A DNA stretch of 64,000 bases, from contig CAUJNA010003318.1 in NCBI GenBank assembly GCA_963377175.1, forward strand, positions 557,501 to 621,500, given 5' to 3'. Positions 1 to 12,099 of this stretch are shown in pieces (positions within the stretch are counted from its first letter, which is position 1; every line of letters begins with the position of its first letter). The notes below the pieces were generated by a model that saw only the letters and a program-made list of their open reading frames with translations, was not told the DNA's origin and did no database searches. The translations under genes were made by a program, and so were the position numbers. The stretch is from Effrenium voratum. Lineage: Eukaryota; Sar; Dinophyceae; Suessiales; Symbiodiniaceae.

Positions 1-255
1 TCTGGCGGGCTACTCGGCGGGATCCACTGGCGAGCTGCTCTGGCGGGATACTCGGCGGGATCCACTGGCGAGCAGCTCTGGCGGATACTCGGCGGGATAC
101 TCGGCGGGATCCACTGGCAAGCCGCTCTGGCGGGATACTCGGCGGGATCCACTGCCGAGCCGCTCTGGCGGGATACTCGGCGGGATCCACTGGCGAGCTG
201 GCTCTGGCGGGATACTCGGCGGGATTCACTGGCGAGCTGCTCTGGCGGGATACTG
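1..255. repeat. 38-bp tandem satellite, cut by window edge
   Basis: The unit (TCTGGCGGGATACTCGGCGG followed by GATCCACTGGCGAGCTGC) recurs every 38 bp, for example at 1 and 39, with point differences and one short partial unit near 80-100. About 6.5 copies are present and the array runs off the left edge. Nothing suggests coding. It would lie in an intron or 3' flank of the minus-strand gene to its right. Confidence 0.9.
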
Positions 256-647
256 GGTGGGGGCGTGGTGTAAAAGCATCGCAAACGCGGATTCCAACAT
301 AAAATCTAACAACCCCTTCCTGTCGGGTGGGGAACAAAGAAAGTGGCTAGCGGGTAGTTGAGGGATGGTGGAAACCCTCTTTGATTCAGCCGGCGTTGTG
401 TTTAAGCGCGACAAAATCGCTGGTGAAGCTCCCCTTTCAAGGCGGCACACAACGTCACCATGTCCAAAAGGGCATCCTGCGGTGTTTAGCAGCTCCGACT
501 TGGAGGTTCCTCCTGCACACTTGATTAATGAAGCGTACTTCCAAACGCAACCATCATGCTTTTGACTCGGCACGCAACCCAATATACCCCTGCTCCTTCG
601 ATCCTTTAAACCCCTGGTCCGAGTCGCCTCCGCTTCGGCATCCGAGG

Positions 648-769
648 CGCCACGTGGCGTTCTTCAGCGCGAAGCGGTGGCTCGCGAACTCGGCGCCGCC
701 CTCTGCCAGCGCCACCGTCACAAAGGAGGCGCCTTCGACGCCCTTGGCCCAAAGGAAGCCCTCGTAGTC
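648..769 (-). CDS. Exon, GH51-like arabinofuranosidase gene (N-terminal domain, part 2)
   Basis: A CAG acceptor at 772-770 is followed by an open, high-GC3 frame reading DYEGFLWAKGVEG...VTVALAEGG...FASHRFALKNATW. A Y-E-G-[FY]-L-[FW]-A-[KR] segment followed by a TVAL beta strand resembles, from memory, the non-catalytic beta-sandwich region of GH51-type alpha-L-arabinofuranosidases, secreted enzymes that remove arabinose from plant or algal polysaccharides. The exon starts in phase 0, matching the phase-0 end of the exon at 916-990. The downstream donor is not clear, so the left coordinate is approximate. Domain family is inferred by eye; exon status is well supported. Confidence 0.6.
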
Positions 770-915
770 CTGGATGGTTTGGAACAGAGTTCAGAACCCC
801 CCCATTTACGCAACAGATGGTCTGGAGCACACGTTACTCCCATGAAAACGAAAAAAAAAAAAACCTGAGCTCAGAACCCCCCAAAACACCACCAAACAAA
901 GCCCCAGAAGCGGTC

Positions 916-990
916 CTTGCCAGGCGCAAAATACAGGCCCTGCTGTCCCAGCCCGAAGTTTGCGATGGCGCCGTCCCGCACCAGCTGGCT
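916..990 (-). CDS. Exon, GH51-like arabinofuranosidase gene (N-terminal domain, part 1)
   Basis: Exactly 25 codons between a CAG acceptor (993-991) and an AAG|GA donor (GA at 915-914). The peptide begins SQLVRDGAIANFGLGQQGLY and ends FAPGK. It is phase 0 at both ends, so it joins directly to the exon at 769, giving ...FAPGK|DYEGFLWAKG. The glycine-rich N-x-G-L-x-x-x-G-L pattern before Y-E-G-[FY]-L is what one expects of the arabinofuranosidase N-terminal sandwich. The GA donor is a dinoflagellate hallmark. Confidence 0.65.
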
Positions 991-991
991 C

Positions 992-1452
992 TGGGAGCCT
1001 AAAGCGTCCGTTCACATAACCCTCTTAAGGGCTAAATTCATAAGGGGAAAAATAGGAGTAATACAAACAGAAGGGGCCTATAGCGTGCTTATTCCCAAAC
1101 ACACTGGGGTAATTTTCATAGGGTACTCATGGTACTCCTCCCCGACTCAGTGTGGCTTTGAAGTTGGCCACCCCATTCCAACTATTTCGGCCCTATGCCA
1201 GTGATTTGGTATCAGCGAGCAATTCATTACTAACATGTTACTCTTGTGATCACGGCATTTGGTCTCAAAGCACCCCACCCCATTGTAATCATTGCTATAG
1301 ATCTTTGCGCCCACCAGAAACGTCCCAAGCATTGCGGTCAAAATCAGCCAGGGTCACGGAACCTAGTAGAACACGACAATCCGTTTGGTTGCACATCTCT
1401 TGAACTGGATTTTGCGATTGCCACTGAACTGAGAATACGTTCGATGTTTGTT

Positions 1453-1502
<50 letters not shown>

Positions 1503-2428
1503 CGCACTTTTCGAGGACCAAGGCGGGCTTAAACCCAGCTGCATATTTTTCCCCAAAAGGGACTCCCCGTGACCTTTAATGTTTCCATTGGGCGAACCCA
1601 TCTGAGCCCTGGCCACGCCTTCAAAGGCGTTTCTGGACACGGCGAAGCTGCCGTTCCTCCCGCTCCAAGTGGGCGAAGTGAGGCCGTGGCCCGGCCTTGG
1701 ACAGCACTCCGACACCAAAAAACGCGGAGAAAAATTAAAAAAGGGCCCAATGACCCTAAACCCTACACCCCACACCCTGAAACCTAAACCTTACCAAAAA
1801 AAGCTCCATGCGACTCAAGCCACAATACATGCTTGTTGTGCTCAGGCCCTCACCATCCTGCAGAGCATGGCATACTGTACGTAGTTGCCTCCTTTATGAC
1901 TAGATTAGGCCCTCGTAGTGGGTTGGGTCCGGGTGTTCCTTCTGTTCCCCTTGTTACGGACAGGTTTTGGTTGCATACATCCAATCACGATGGGTGAGGA
2001 TTATTTCAGACCCCCTCCAACAAGAAATCAGCTGTAGGCAAAACTGCGGGACACTTGCCAAAGCCATGCTTGTTTGGCTTATTGTCATAGGCTCTCTGGA
2101 CGTTTGGCACTGTGGCTCCTTCATTTGTTGCAGTTTAAGTTACATTTAAATTCACACGACTGGTGTGTCCTGACGTTAGGGCCTGCCCCCGCTTTTGGGG
2201 CTTGCACAGGCTAGGTAACCCTTGGTAAATCCAGCATTTTCTCCCTCCAAACAGGTGTCCAAAGGAGGAAGCAAAGAAGAACAAAGCCGAGGTGAAACAG
2301 AGGGTGTGACCAACTATGTCAACAACATCTCCTGTGGAATTAATTACGCTCGTGAACAACAGCAGAAGGATAGCAAAAGCCACTCCTCGGGTCCCAACCG
2401 CTTTTGGCTCACAAGGAATCCACACGCC
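992..2428. other. Intron sequence with (CA)n array
   Basis: Intron of the GH51-like gene by position. It holds a (CA)n microsatellite at 1454-1500 and otherwise AT/GC-mixed sequence with no convincing exon on either strand. Open frames here lack high-GC3 codon use. Confidence 0.5.
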
Positions 2429-2482
2429 AGGCGGCTCCGCCGGGATCTCCACCAGGCTCTGACCGCTCAGGCCGCTCGAGCC
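2429..2482 (-). CDS. Candidate exon, GH51-like gene
   Basis: A short GC-rich island reads SSGLSGQSLVEIPAEPPG on the minus strand with GC-ending codons. It lies between the exon with the catalytic-domain N-terminal signature (3.8 kb) and the beta-sandwich exons (0.95 and 0.7 kb), so it is in the right order. Splice borders are ambiguous: there is a possible CCT|GGCGTG or G|GCGTG donor, and the acceptor is unclear. Less certain than its neighbours. Confidence 0.4.
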
Positions 2483-3764
2483 AGCTGGCTCCTGGGCAGC
2501 AAGGTTGGTGGCTGGCTGCCTGCCTGCCTCGGGCTCGTTGGTCGGGCTCCTTTTGGACACCAAAAAGCCTGCCTGTCCCTCGGTGCAAGCGATCGGACCC
2601 GCGGATCCCCTTTGATCAACCATGACAAGCAACTTGCATCTTGGGTCGGGTTCGGAAGAAGCAGCATGGAACATCCCCAGCCCCAAAAAACAAACGAAGT
2701 GTCCCGCGGCCGGCCCTAGCAGCCGCGGGCTGTTTTGAGATGGATCGCGCCCCCCCCTCCCCAACATAGGTTGAACCTGCCAAACCTGAGCCAAAGAACT
2801 CATCCCGCAGTAGGTTCTCCCTTTTACCAGACGCGGAAGCCGCCACCCAAGGGTCCCAAAATGGCCATGAGTCGATGGCCCATACAATCCGCCGAGTCCA
2901 TTGGGCAACCGATCCAGAAGTCATGTTCCCTACTGATGAACAAAATCCTGCACCCGTTGGGATCAACAAATGATCAAACAAAAGGAGTCCTGGCAGCCCC
3001 AAAGCATAGCCTCTTGAAATCCAGAGTGGCTCATAAAACCTTCATTTGGGCGCCGCGTGGGTCCACTTGACCATCTGTGTTTGGGACCCGCTTGGACAGT
3101 TCACCGCCTTGGAGCCCCAGTATCCATTGGATTTCTCCAAAGAACAAAGTCATGGCCCTTGGGGCCGGGAAATGGGACAAGCCAGGCTCATGCCCTTTGA
3201 CGGCCCCCGAATTTCCTAGAAAGAAACAATGGGACGCAAAGCCCAGGGCCCTGGGTTGCAGATTCTGGAACTCTTTGAATATTTCAAAATCAAGTTGTTC
3301 GTGTAGTTGACTGGCAAACGCAACCTCGACATTGCGCACTGGAATTTCAATATGCATCCATCAAAATCATAGTGCATGAAGCGACAATCGCGAAATCGAA
3401 CATTAGACAATGACAGTGCTTTCTATGATTGAGAATGACAGGTATGTTCGTGTCAGCTCTGACTTAGTTGACAGGGGCCTGAAGACAGTCCACCACTTTC
3501 CGACAACCTCCCTGATTCTGCTCTTCTCTCCTTGGTCCCCGACAGCTACCCTCAGAAAACATAAACTTTCGGCCCAAGTAAATCAGTTGCTCTGACAGGT
3601 GCCTGGTTTCCTTTGTCTAAAAGGAGCTTCTCATTTTGAATCACCCCTCATTTGCAGGTGTTCTTTTTCTTTGGTACCCTCTGGGTGTTGGAAGGGACGC
3701 CACAGAAACCGCCGATTTTGGTGTTTTGGGGGGCTCCCCTTCGAGGGCAAACCCTGTTCCCGGC
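2483..3764. other. Intron sequence, no clear feature
   Basis: About 1.3 kb between the candidate exon at 2.4 kb and the exon at 3.8 kb. It contains a C-run near 2750 and repeated CCAAA/GGGAC-type words. I see no exon, RNA gene or mobile element. Confidence 0.45.
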
Positions 3765-3835
3765 CTCAAAGGACTCCCCGTAGATCATCTGCGAGTAGAG
3801 GCCGCCGTAGAGCTCGTGGTTGACATCCTCGATGC
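3765..3835 (-). CDS. Exon, GH51-like gene (catalytic-domain start)
   Basis: The minus strand reads IEDVNHELYGGLYSQMIYGE followed by SFE, in codons that end almost only in G or C. The E-D-[IV]-N-H-x-x-x-G-G-L-Y-x-[EQ]-[LM]-I-x-x-x-S-F-E pattern is the well-known start of the GH51 alpha-L-arabinofuranosidase catalytic barrel. This is the main basis for the family call. The acceptor is either GCAG before GC-ATC (3838-3836) or CGAG before GAT (3830-3828); only the second is in phase with the start exon. The donor is probably GAG|GCCGGG, a GC donor. Confidence 0.65.
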
Positions 3836-4748
3836 CTGCGCGCCCACAGAAACCAGAAACTGATCACCCGGGAAGGTTGGCATGGCCGGAATCCTTTCCA
3901 TGCTTTTGTTCTTCGCTGGCTTGTCTGTCTGCTTATCTAGCTGTTTGTGTCTCTGCATGCCTGCCTAGTTGGTTGGTGAGCGGCTTGGTTGCTGGATTGG
4001 AGGGTTGCTTGTTAGTGTTTTAAGAATTGTTTTTTGTCTGGTCGAGTCGGGTCGGGTCACATCGGGAAGGGTCGGTCGGCCAGTGCTGGGTTTGTTCCAC
4101 TCTGTGAAACAAGATGCCTCCGTCGGGCCTCTCGGCGGCTATTGCATGCGCAAGTCGATGCTGAGGAGAGACCGTGTTTTGCGCTCGATCAATCGCGGAT
4201 ATGCCCCGAGTTTCCTGCCCAAACTCTGCTTGAAGAGGGGGAACCCTAAGTCATTCGCCTTCGAGGATTCGAGGTTGCGTGTAAGACACGACGTTCCAGT
4301 TGAACAGAATTCAAACTCTTAAGCAGCACTCAACCCGTTTACATTTAGTCTAATTTCCAGGATGATTACAAGGAATGGACATTCATGTACTTGCTGTTCC
4401 CAAAACGAACATACGCGACCAACTCGCGACTCTGCCTTGAAACGGTAGGGATTGGGACCATCCTCAACAAACTCGTACTAGGGTCAGTTCTAACCGGCCT
4501 CATGGATGTGTCTGCTTAGAGGATATCTCGCATTTTTTAATGTAATATCTCTCCCAAAACTTAGGCCCCCAATTTGGTGACAACATTTCTTGGTTGCTGT
4601 TGACCCCTCTGCTAAAAGTTCAACTTGTTGTGGGTTCAATGCAATACATTTCCCCAAAAGTTACAGTCTAAAGATCCAACCCAATAGCAATCAAGATTTA
4701 CTCTTCAAACAACGAAACGTTTCAAGCATCTGCCCCGCCTCCCCCTAC
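3836..4748. other. Intron sequence, no clear feature
   Basis: Intron between the putative start exon and the catalytic-domain exon. From 4609 to 4675 it holds a segment resembling 21396-21463, sharing CTGCTAAAAGTT(C/T)AACTT and a GTGGGT-like core: a small dispersed repeat with a palindromic centre. No exon seen. Confidence 0.4.
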
Positions 4749-4832
4749 CAGGCTGCCCTGCTGCAGGGTCTCGCCCAGCTCCAGCTCCACAGCGGCACTC
4801 GGCGTCAGCGCTGCTAGCCACCACGGCGCCAT
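4749..4832 (-). CDS. Putative start exon of the GH51-like gene
   Basis: ATG in a strong GCGCCATGGCG context opens a 28-codon frame (MAPWWLAALTPSAAVELELG then ETLQQGSL) that ends at CTG|GTAGGG, a GT donor (4748-4747). The first 15 residues are hydrophobic and could be a short or incomplete signal peptide, fitting a secreted hydrolase. The following E-L-E-L-G strand fits the region before the barrel. The exon ends in phase 0. It could instead be an internal exon if an upstream exon supplies the true start, since the frame stays open a few codons upstream. No DinoSL spliced-leader sequence was recognised nearby. Confidence 0.5.
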
Positions 4833-7800
4833 GGCGCTTGGGCGCTTGGAGCTTGGTGTCCGTCTCAAGATGGCAACTCATGCCAGGTGCTAAACCTGCG
4901 GAAAGATGACGCCCTCCGTGAAACTCCTGGGTGCTTGAAAACCTGACATGTGCAGCCCAAAGCGTGAATCCAGTCGTCAGCGAGGCTTGATTCCATTCGA
5001 GGCTCTTGAAGCCTCTATTCAAGGGTCCCGCTGTCGCAAAAAGGGCCACCTGCTTCGGGGCCCAGGATGAATTTCGAAAACCTCCGGGCAAATAACGCTC
5101 TGTAGACAACCGCAAAACAACCAGGCCACTAATAGAACAAAAGTTTGAAATTGACTTTGTGTGCTACCGCTCCGGGACTTGCAGTTGGGGAGCGTGGTTG
5201 GAGCTTGCAAGCCGTCCATGCTCTCTCATACCGAAGGCTATCTTGTGTCCTCAAAATGGAGCCATCCCCCCTTGTTCTGTTCTCCTTGATCCAGTCGGAC
5301 AGATCAAGTGAGCACAGCAATTCCAACTATGAACCAGGTTCGGTGAAGGGGACGACTTGGAGTATCCTGGAAGAACGTCTGCCATACGATCTGGAACTGC
5401 TGCTAGCGGCTGCTGGCACTGCATCCAGAGACCTCCAAATTGGAAGATGACTTTGCCCAACTGGAACATGATTGCGCGCGCCTGCTGATTTGCCTGCAAG
5501 CTTGCTCAAACGCACCTCATGAAGAAATGCTGAACAGCTGTACCGACGAACATGCCGACCAGGCCCTGGCCAAGCGCGGTTAAACAGATGCATGAACGCA
5601 AGCGCAAACAAAATGACGTTGAAATACATATCCGTGTGAGATGTGCGGAGCAATTGGGTCCCAAAAGTAGTGCACGGTGGCTTTAGCCTTCGGGCAGTGC
5701 TCTACTCAATTCCAAAAAAGTATGGCGAAGTTCGGGAAGAATATGGTCAACTGCCCCTCATTCAGTCATTCATCTGTACAATGCGAAACCACGAAACCAA
5801 GGAGCGAAGTGTATCCGAAGGTCATCTGAACAAATGCAACAACTCAACAATTCAGTACTTTATGATATTAAATGTGTCTCCCTTCAAGTTCAGGGCCCCT
5901 CCTCAAGAAAGACAACTACCGTCGATCTTCTGTGCTTGCCTGAGGCAGGCCTGAGGAGCATCTTTCAAATACACAGGTTGCAAGGGGGGAATGGGTAGGT
6001 TGCAAGGGGCCCCGCTTTCACGTAAAGAAACCAACACCCAGTTAGAATCTTGAAGGGTCCTTGTTTCTGACCCAGCGAGTCACCAACCCGAATTCGCACT
6101 CTGAGCTCGCTGCACCCTTGCCTCTGCCTGGGCCAAATCCAGCCTTTGCCAAAGTCAGACATCCAAGTCTGGCTAGCCAAATCAGACCGACTTCATCTGG
6201 GGAGGCTGGGCACGTATTCCGGCCGAGAAAGTGACCCAATTCCGGGCCAAACACAATGAATGGTTGCAAAACACAGCACCAAGGCGACATTGCCCACAAC
6301 CCAAAGCTGCCTTGAAGAACACTAGGCACGCAAAAAAGAGGGACTCTTGCTCAGAGCTTGTCGCAGGGGCAGTTTCGGTTGATTCCCACGTGAAGCCGCC
6401 GCAAAGCGCACACACACACACACACACTGACACACACACACACACACATTTCAGGGGGCATCCCTGCTCCCTACCTGCCAATTGTGCGGCACTTTAAGCG
6501 GTGTCGAGCGAATCATTTGGTCTTAAACCCCTCCTATGCTCCAGCAGAGTCCTTCCTTGATAGAGACGCACGGGGTTGCAGTGGACTCCCAAAACAGAGG
6601 AGAAGCAGGAAGAGTCTTGGCTTCCTTGCGGGTTTCCCTTGAAGCAGTATCCAGAATCCAAAGGGTTCCCCGCTTTCTAATAATCCAACCAGACTGAAAC
6701 CTTTCCGGGTCAACACACAGTAGGATCGCTTGTGTTCATGATCTCAGGGCTGGCCTGCGTGTTCATTTCATCATGGGGCACGTGCGTGGGTTACCAAGGG
6801 AGGAGGCATTGTTTGTTGGCAGTGTCGACCCTGTTTCGAAACAAAACCTGTAAACTCCGGAAAAACCTTCGAGTTGCAAGGAGGGGCATCTATGTCAGCC
6901 ATGAGGGATGGCAAAAGATAAACAAGGAGACACATACAAAATCATCAGAAGTGGCTACCCACCGTTTTGGCCATATTCATTTCGCATCCCTGCCTGGCGC
7001 AGGTTTGGGACCTCAGCGCACTGCCAGAGGTGCGGACCAGGCTGCACCAAACTGAGATAAACCCAGTTGTCTCAGTGACCCTCAGAGATCTCTTGAGGTT
7101 GTCCATTTCTAGCGAAAACCCGCCAAAAAGGGAAACAACGGGTGCCACTGAACAACCGGGCAAAGATTCGTCAGCTTGGTCGGTGTGTTGTTTCACAAGT
7201 TCACAAACACTGAGCCGAGCAGAGCACAATCGTGCTTTTAGGGAGAAAGGATTCCCAACAACACCGAGAGAAAAACTCCATGAAGAAAGGGGTACAGGCT
7301 GGCTAAAGAGAAGGCCCCAAGCGCTCCGGCAGGTTTCTGCAAACACTTTTTGTTGCGTGATTTCAGTGCGTCAAGTGGCCCCGCCGAGCGAGCTGGTTCT
7401 TGCCCTCACTCCAAAAAGGCTTGAGAGGTTTGGGGCGTGGTTCATGGGCCTTTTGGCAACTTGGGGTGGATTTAGGATAACTCTCAAGTGCCTGCGTCTA
7501 TCCCAGAGGTTCCTACCAAAAGAACACCTCAGATGTTCACCTTCAACCAGAACGCAAAGTTCCACTGGGTTTGAAGCAGCTCACCTTGCCAGGTTCCCTT
7601 GCTTTGCACAAACAAGCCAAACACCAAGAGGCATCCGACAGGGGCCCTTGGACTCCTTCCACGGCGCAAGATCTGAGAGTGGGGGGGGGGGGGGGTTGAG
7701 AGAAGCCCTCGCACACATGTCAGAAGAAAGCGCTAGACCAAAAGAAAGTGGGGAAACTGCTCCTTTGGGTAGGTCCAACTGGGAGGGTCCCTGGTTTTGA

Positions 7801-7920
7801 CACCGGACTGCGGGGAAGTCTGAAAATTCGGGGACGTCTCACTCCCCTCGCCGTTGCCCTTGTCATTTCCCACCCCCACCCACCCCCCCCCATTTCTGCG
7901 CCAAGAAAAAACGACCCCAC
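4833..7920. other. Intergenic or intron region, no clear gene
   Basis: About 3.1 kb between the start of the GH51-like gene and the last recognised exon of the alanine-rich gene. It contains an interrupted (CA)n array near 6408-6449 and a G-run near 7680. The terminal exon and 3'UTR of the alanine-rich gene, and the promoter of the GH51-like gene, should lie here, but I could not identify either. Confidence 0.4.
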
Positions 7921-7998
7921 CTCCAGACGGACGGAGCTGGGGCTCTCGCCCCCAGCGGCGAAGACCCGGGAGGCCTCGTTGGAGGCGGCTTCCGCAGC
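7921..7998 (-). CDS. Exon, alanine-rich repeat protein
   Basis: Exactly 26 codons between a GCGCAG acceptor (8001-7999) and a GAG|GTGGGG donor (GT at 7920-7919), phase 0 at both ends. The peptide begins AAEAASNEASRVFAAGGESP and ends SSVRLE. It has the AAxxAAxxA spacing of the other exons in this series, predicting a small-residue helix. It is the most downstream exon of the series that I recognise. Function unknown. Confidence 0.65.
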
Positions 7999-10406
7999 CT
8001 GCGCGATACAAAACCCGGGACTTCGCCGGGTAGCATGTGCGTTTTGTGGAGGTCATGAGAAGGATGCAGTCGCGATTGGTGAGATCACAGGACCCCACGT
8101 GAGCTCACCGCGAGTTTCCGTTTGTTCATCCTAGCTAGAACTTGAGAATGGTCCTCTCAGAGGTAAATCGAAGCAACAGACAACCAAGAATGAGCATTTG
8201 GGAGGCAACTCTTGGATTGTCCTAGCTCTAGTCCTGTTCAACGTTGTATGCTTCGCTACCCGACATGTCCAATTTCCGGTGTATCCTATCTGCAATGAAC
8301 TTGTGGAAGTTCCTGCGCATTACTAGCGTTTCAATTTAGAGCGCCACTGGGATAGACGCCGGACCATTCCGTGAATGCCCAGGTTTGTTGGGATTTCTGC
8401 CCTCCCTTCACGGCGGTCTTTGCCAGCGCCAAGGTGAAAGCGCCTCTTCCAAATCCCCCAAACACTCACGCATCGCGCACACACACACACAGACAGACAG
8501 ACAGACACGTCACTTGAGACGCTCAATGACTCAAGAAACATGTGCTGTTGGACCCTTGCCAAAGGACAGCCGTCCATGCCCTATTGCCACCATCCTTCCC
8601 GAAGACTACAAGGAGAACCTAAAGAAAGAGCTTTGAACATGACGCGCACCAGCTGGGGCACAGGTGTTCACACCAGCTTTGGGACCTGGAGACAGAAAGT
8701 CGAGAGCCTCTCAGGGCCAAATTTGGCTTCAGCGTCAAATGCTCAACCATTAAAACGTGAAAACTGAAAGGCGCCCAGGTTGTTGCCCAAACATATGCAC
8801 CTATCAAGTCAGCTCCGAAACCTTTGATCAAGTCAAGTTTCGGTTGGGCCCTGCCTTTTCCCTTGGCTACCCTTTCATCCAACCCAGAGGCTGTCCCATG
8901 GTCCCGGAAACACTTTTGCCAGGCAGCTTTGGATTGCAGGAAAAATCTCGCAAAACCAGAGAACCCTGTGCTGTGCGGGATGCATGGCGTGTAAACCCGT
9001 TAATAAGCGCTCATCCGATGCTTGTCCTCGGCTTACTGATGGACCCCTACACCCCCCAGGGTCCATGGCACAGCCACTGTGCATGCCCTCGCAATAGCAA
9101 ACAAATCACACTTGGTGCTGGAAGATTCACACTTCAGACTGCGACAATCTGGCCAGACTGCGACAATCTGGCCGCTCAACAGTGCAAAGGTGTCCACCGA
9201 AAACACCGTGTGGAAACCACCAAAAAGAAAGACTTTCGTTGCCAAGTCCACGAATTTCCCCGGCCTCCTGAACCTGCTCCTGCGTCATAAAGGCCAGCTT
9301 CTCGCCTGCCTTTGGGGGACGGTGCGCAACAAGCCAAGGAACCCCTCCTGAATGATAGTGGTTGCTCCTTCTGTTTGGTGAGTGGTCACAGGTCCCCCAA
9401 TCGATGTGGAAGTTCTGAAGCATGCAGCGCCAAAATTCCGGCAGGACCAATACCTACACATGAATGCCCGACCAAACCAAACAAAAAGATAGAGCCATGA
9501 GAAACAGATACCCCCCTCTCCACAACCAAGACGGCACGTCAGAAATGATACCAGACTGTTGTCTGTTGCTCACATTCTTGATGCTGCAAACCTAACCCAG
9601 TCACAGGTGTAGCAGTCTGGATTCATGAAAACGTGCAGAAAGCACATGGCTGGATCATGTTTCGCATGTCGCCAATCCTTCGATTCCATTCCTGCCGTCA
9701 GAGGTCCAAGTTCAGTTTGTCTCAGATTTTTTAAACCTCCGAAATTCCCCAAGCCCTATGTCGCGCAGACAAAATCCCCGCCTGAAGCAAGCCTGGAAGT
9801 TCCAGGGCCGGGAAGCGATTTCCCGCAGAAACTGGTCAAATTCCCCCCCTCAAAGCCGATCCAACTCCGGCCAAATCCTCCTTAAAACCGGTCAACTTAA
9901 GGGCCAGAACGAGAGCCGCAGAGAGCTACAGAATGGCAGTGAGCTTGGGCCAAGCGAGGGCGCACGCATTTTGGCGCCGACTCCCTCACTCGAACAAAAA
10001 AAAACACAAGACTTCAAGGCAAACTAAAGCACGGTATATACCTCAAAGCCAGCCAAAGCGAACTGGCCGAGGCGGGCAACGCGAAGCGTTTACAATAAAC
10101 GCTGTTTGACGATAATTTTTAGGCTGGGTTTTTGTTAGTCAGGGGTTGACTCACAGAAGTGGGTGTCTCAAGTCGGGGGAACGGCCAAGTACCAAGTGTT
10201 GAGTGCGGGTCCAGCAAAACAAACAAATTGCTTCCTATTGAACAAGCCAAAGTTATGGACAACTGTACACGCGCACGCACAAGCACACGCACACGTTTGC
10301 AGTGAGCAACCCTTTCTGTGACACCAAAGTGGGCTCCCCGTCCTTGTGACTGTTTTTTTTGAAGAGGATTCCCTTGGCATCACAACAGATGTCCACCGAG
10401 GCAGGT
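7999..10406. other. Intron sequence
   Basis: Intron by position. It holds a short CA/GACA microsatellite at 8475-8508 and a 19-bp tandem duplication (AGACTGCGACAATCTGGCC twice) near 9135-9172. No exon recognised. Confidence 0.45.
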
Positions 10407-10492
10407 CTCCGCCACGCCACTCCGGCGCTCGCAGGCCCGCGCCTCCGTGGCAGCCTTGGCCGCTCGCTCGCAGCACGCCGCCGTGTCCCGGC
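10407..10492 (-). CDS. Exon, alanine-rich repeat protein
   Basis: The minus strand reads RDTAACCERAAKAATEARAC then ERRSGVAE, with high GC3 in this frame and an ERAAKAATEA helical repeat. A CGAG acceptor at about 10,493 leaves two nucleotides before the first full codon. The donor is not clear (GAG|ACC or a GT a few codons on), so the borders are approximate. Four cysteines make it unusual among the otherwise cysteine-poor exons. Confidence 0.5.
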
Positions 10493-11826
10493 CTCGGGCA
10501 TGGAATCGACAGCTGAGACCGATACAGCAACACGCCCTTTAAAGGAGGACAACGGTGAGAAAAAGCAGCAGCGTATCCGTTACAGGCGACGGTCCGCCTT
10601 TGGGGCCTGGGAAAGGATCAACAGGGCAGCCATATGTTTCGGCATGTCCCTTGTCAAACCTTGCCGGGTTGATCGTGGCACAGTGGATGTAGTCACCCCG
10701 CGTCGCATATGCCAGAACAATGTTCACATCGCTCTTCTTGAGCAGCTTTATCCTCTAGTAGCGACAGCTATGGATTCTGGGGCGGCCCCGTTTCCGTGGC
10801 ATCCGCGGTCCGAGCAAAACCTCTGCGGTATAGCCGGCTCAAACCTTCCACAGGATGAATGCTGTCCGACTGAGACTCGAATGTTGGTCGATGCAAACGC
10901 CGCCCACTTCTGCTTGGCATGTGGCCGTTCGACTGAGCAGCAGCGCGGCCTAGAAATGGGCGGCCAGCCCGCAGAAAAATGGCGAGGGCGGAAATCCCTT
11001 AAGGAGTGTGCCAATTGCAAAACCTATCTTTCAGCCTCAACAAAGAAACCATGAAAGGATCTCTCACGAGCTTTTTGACCCAAGCTCGTCCTTCCTCACT
11101 TCGTTAACCCGTGTTAGCCCTATGTGGGTGATGGGACTTGAGCGGCCGGAGTTTGTGCCAACCACTCCACACAAAGCGAGGGTGACGGCCAGCCACAGCC
11201 ACCCACAAACAGGCCGAGATATCCCGAATCAGGGGTTCTCTCAGCACGATGTGCAGGTAGGATGGGTTGCGGGTTTGGCTCTAAATTAGGGAATCCTGAA
11301 ATAGTTGGTTTCGTTGTTTCCCTGAAACTCCCCTGTGGTTTCCCCTTTTTCCCCTTGCTTTGAGGTGGCTCCCTTACCCTTTAGTTTTCCTTTTTAACCC
11401 TTTAGTTTTCCTTTTTAACCATACCCCCAAAAAAGAGACACACCCATGCTAAAATGCACTGCTCGCCTGCTGCGCGTGCAAAAACCGGCACGATCACCTG
11501 CGAGTGGCAAAAAGCACAAGGATCTTGAGCATCCGACCATCCAAACAAAGGCAAAGGCAGGTGTCTGTTTCGGGGAGCCCCCATTGGGCCACTTTGGAAG
11601 GGAAGCCAACAAGAAACCCAGCATTTCATTGTTTGTTTGTTTGTTTTTTGTGTTATTTTTTTGGGGGGGGAATTTGGCTGTGGGTCAACAATAGGTACCA
11701 AATATGGAACTCTGGTAAATGGAAGCGTGGACTAAAACCTGCGGCCCAATTCCGGGTGGCTTTATTTTTTGACCCATACCAAGAAACCAAGCATTTCATT
11801 GTTTGTTTGTTTGTTTGTCTGTTTGT

Positions 11827-11870
<44 letters not shown>

Positions 11871-12018
11871 TTGTTTGTTTGTTTGTTTGTTTGTTTGGTT
11901 GTTTGTTTGTGTGTTTGTTTGTTTGTTTGTTTGGTTGTTTTGTTGCTTCTTCTTTTTTGGGGGGGAGAATTTGAAGCGCGCACGGCAGGCAGACCTCCGT
12001 ACATATTCTCAGCCATGC
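10493..12018. other. Intron sequence with TTTG/TTGC microsatellite
   Basis: Intron by position. A (TTTG)n/(TTGC)n mosaic occupies about 11,800-11,940 and a T/G-rich tract lies near 11,630-11,680. A short duplication, 'AACCCTTTAGTTTTCCTTTT', is at 11,378-11,420. No exon seen. Confidence 0.5.
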
Positions 12019-12072
12019 CTGTGGAAGCAGCTGCGTGTTCAACCCGGCCGTAGTGGCCGCGTTGATGGCGGC
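12019..12072 (-). CDS. Exon, alanine-rich repeat protein
   Basis: Eighteen codons, phase 0 at both ends, from a CGAG acceptor (12,075-12,073) to a CAG|GCATGG donor (GC). The peptide is AAINAATTAGLNTQLLPQ. The AAxNAAxxAGL pattern also appears at 14.9, 16.4, 17.8 and 21.6 kb, supporting a shared repeat. It sits directly beside a microsatellite on each side. Confidence 0.6.
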
Positions 12073-12099
12073 CTCGTGGTCAAAACTTCCGGCTCAGAC

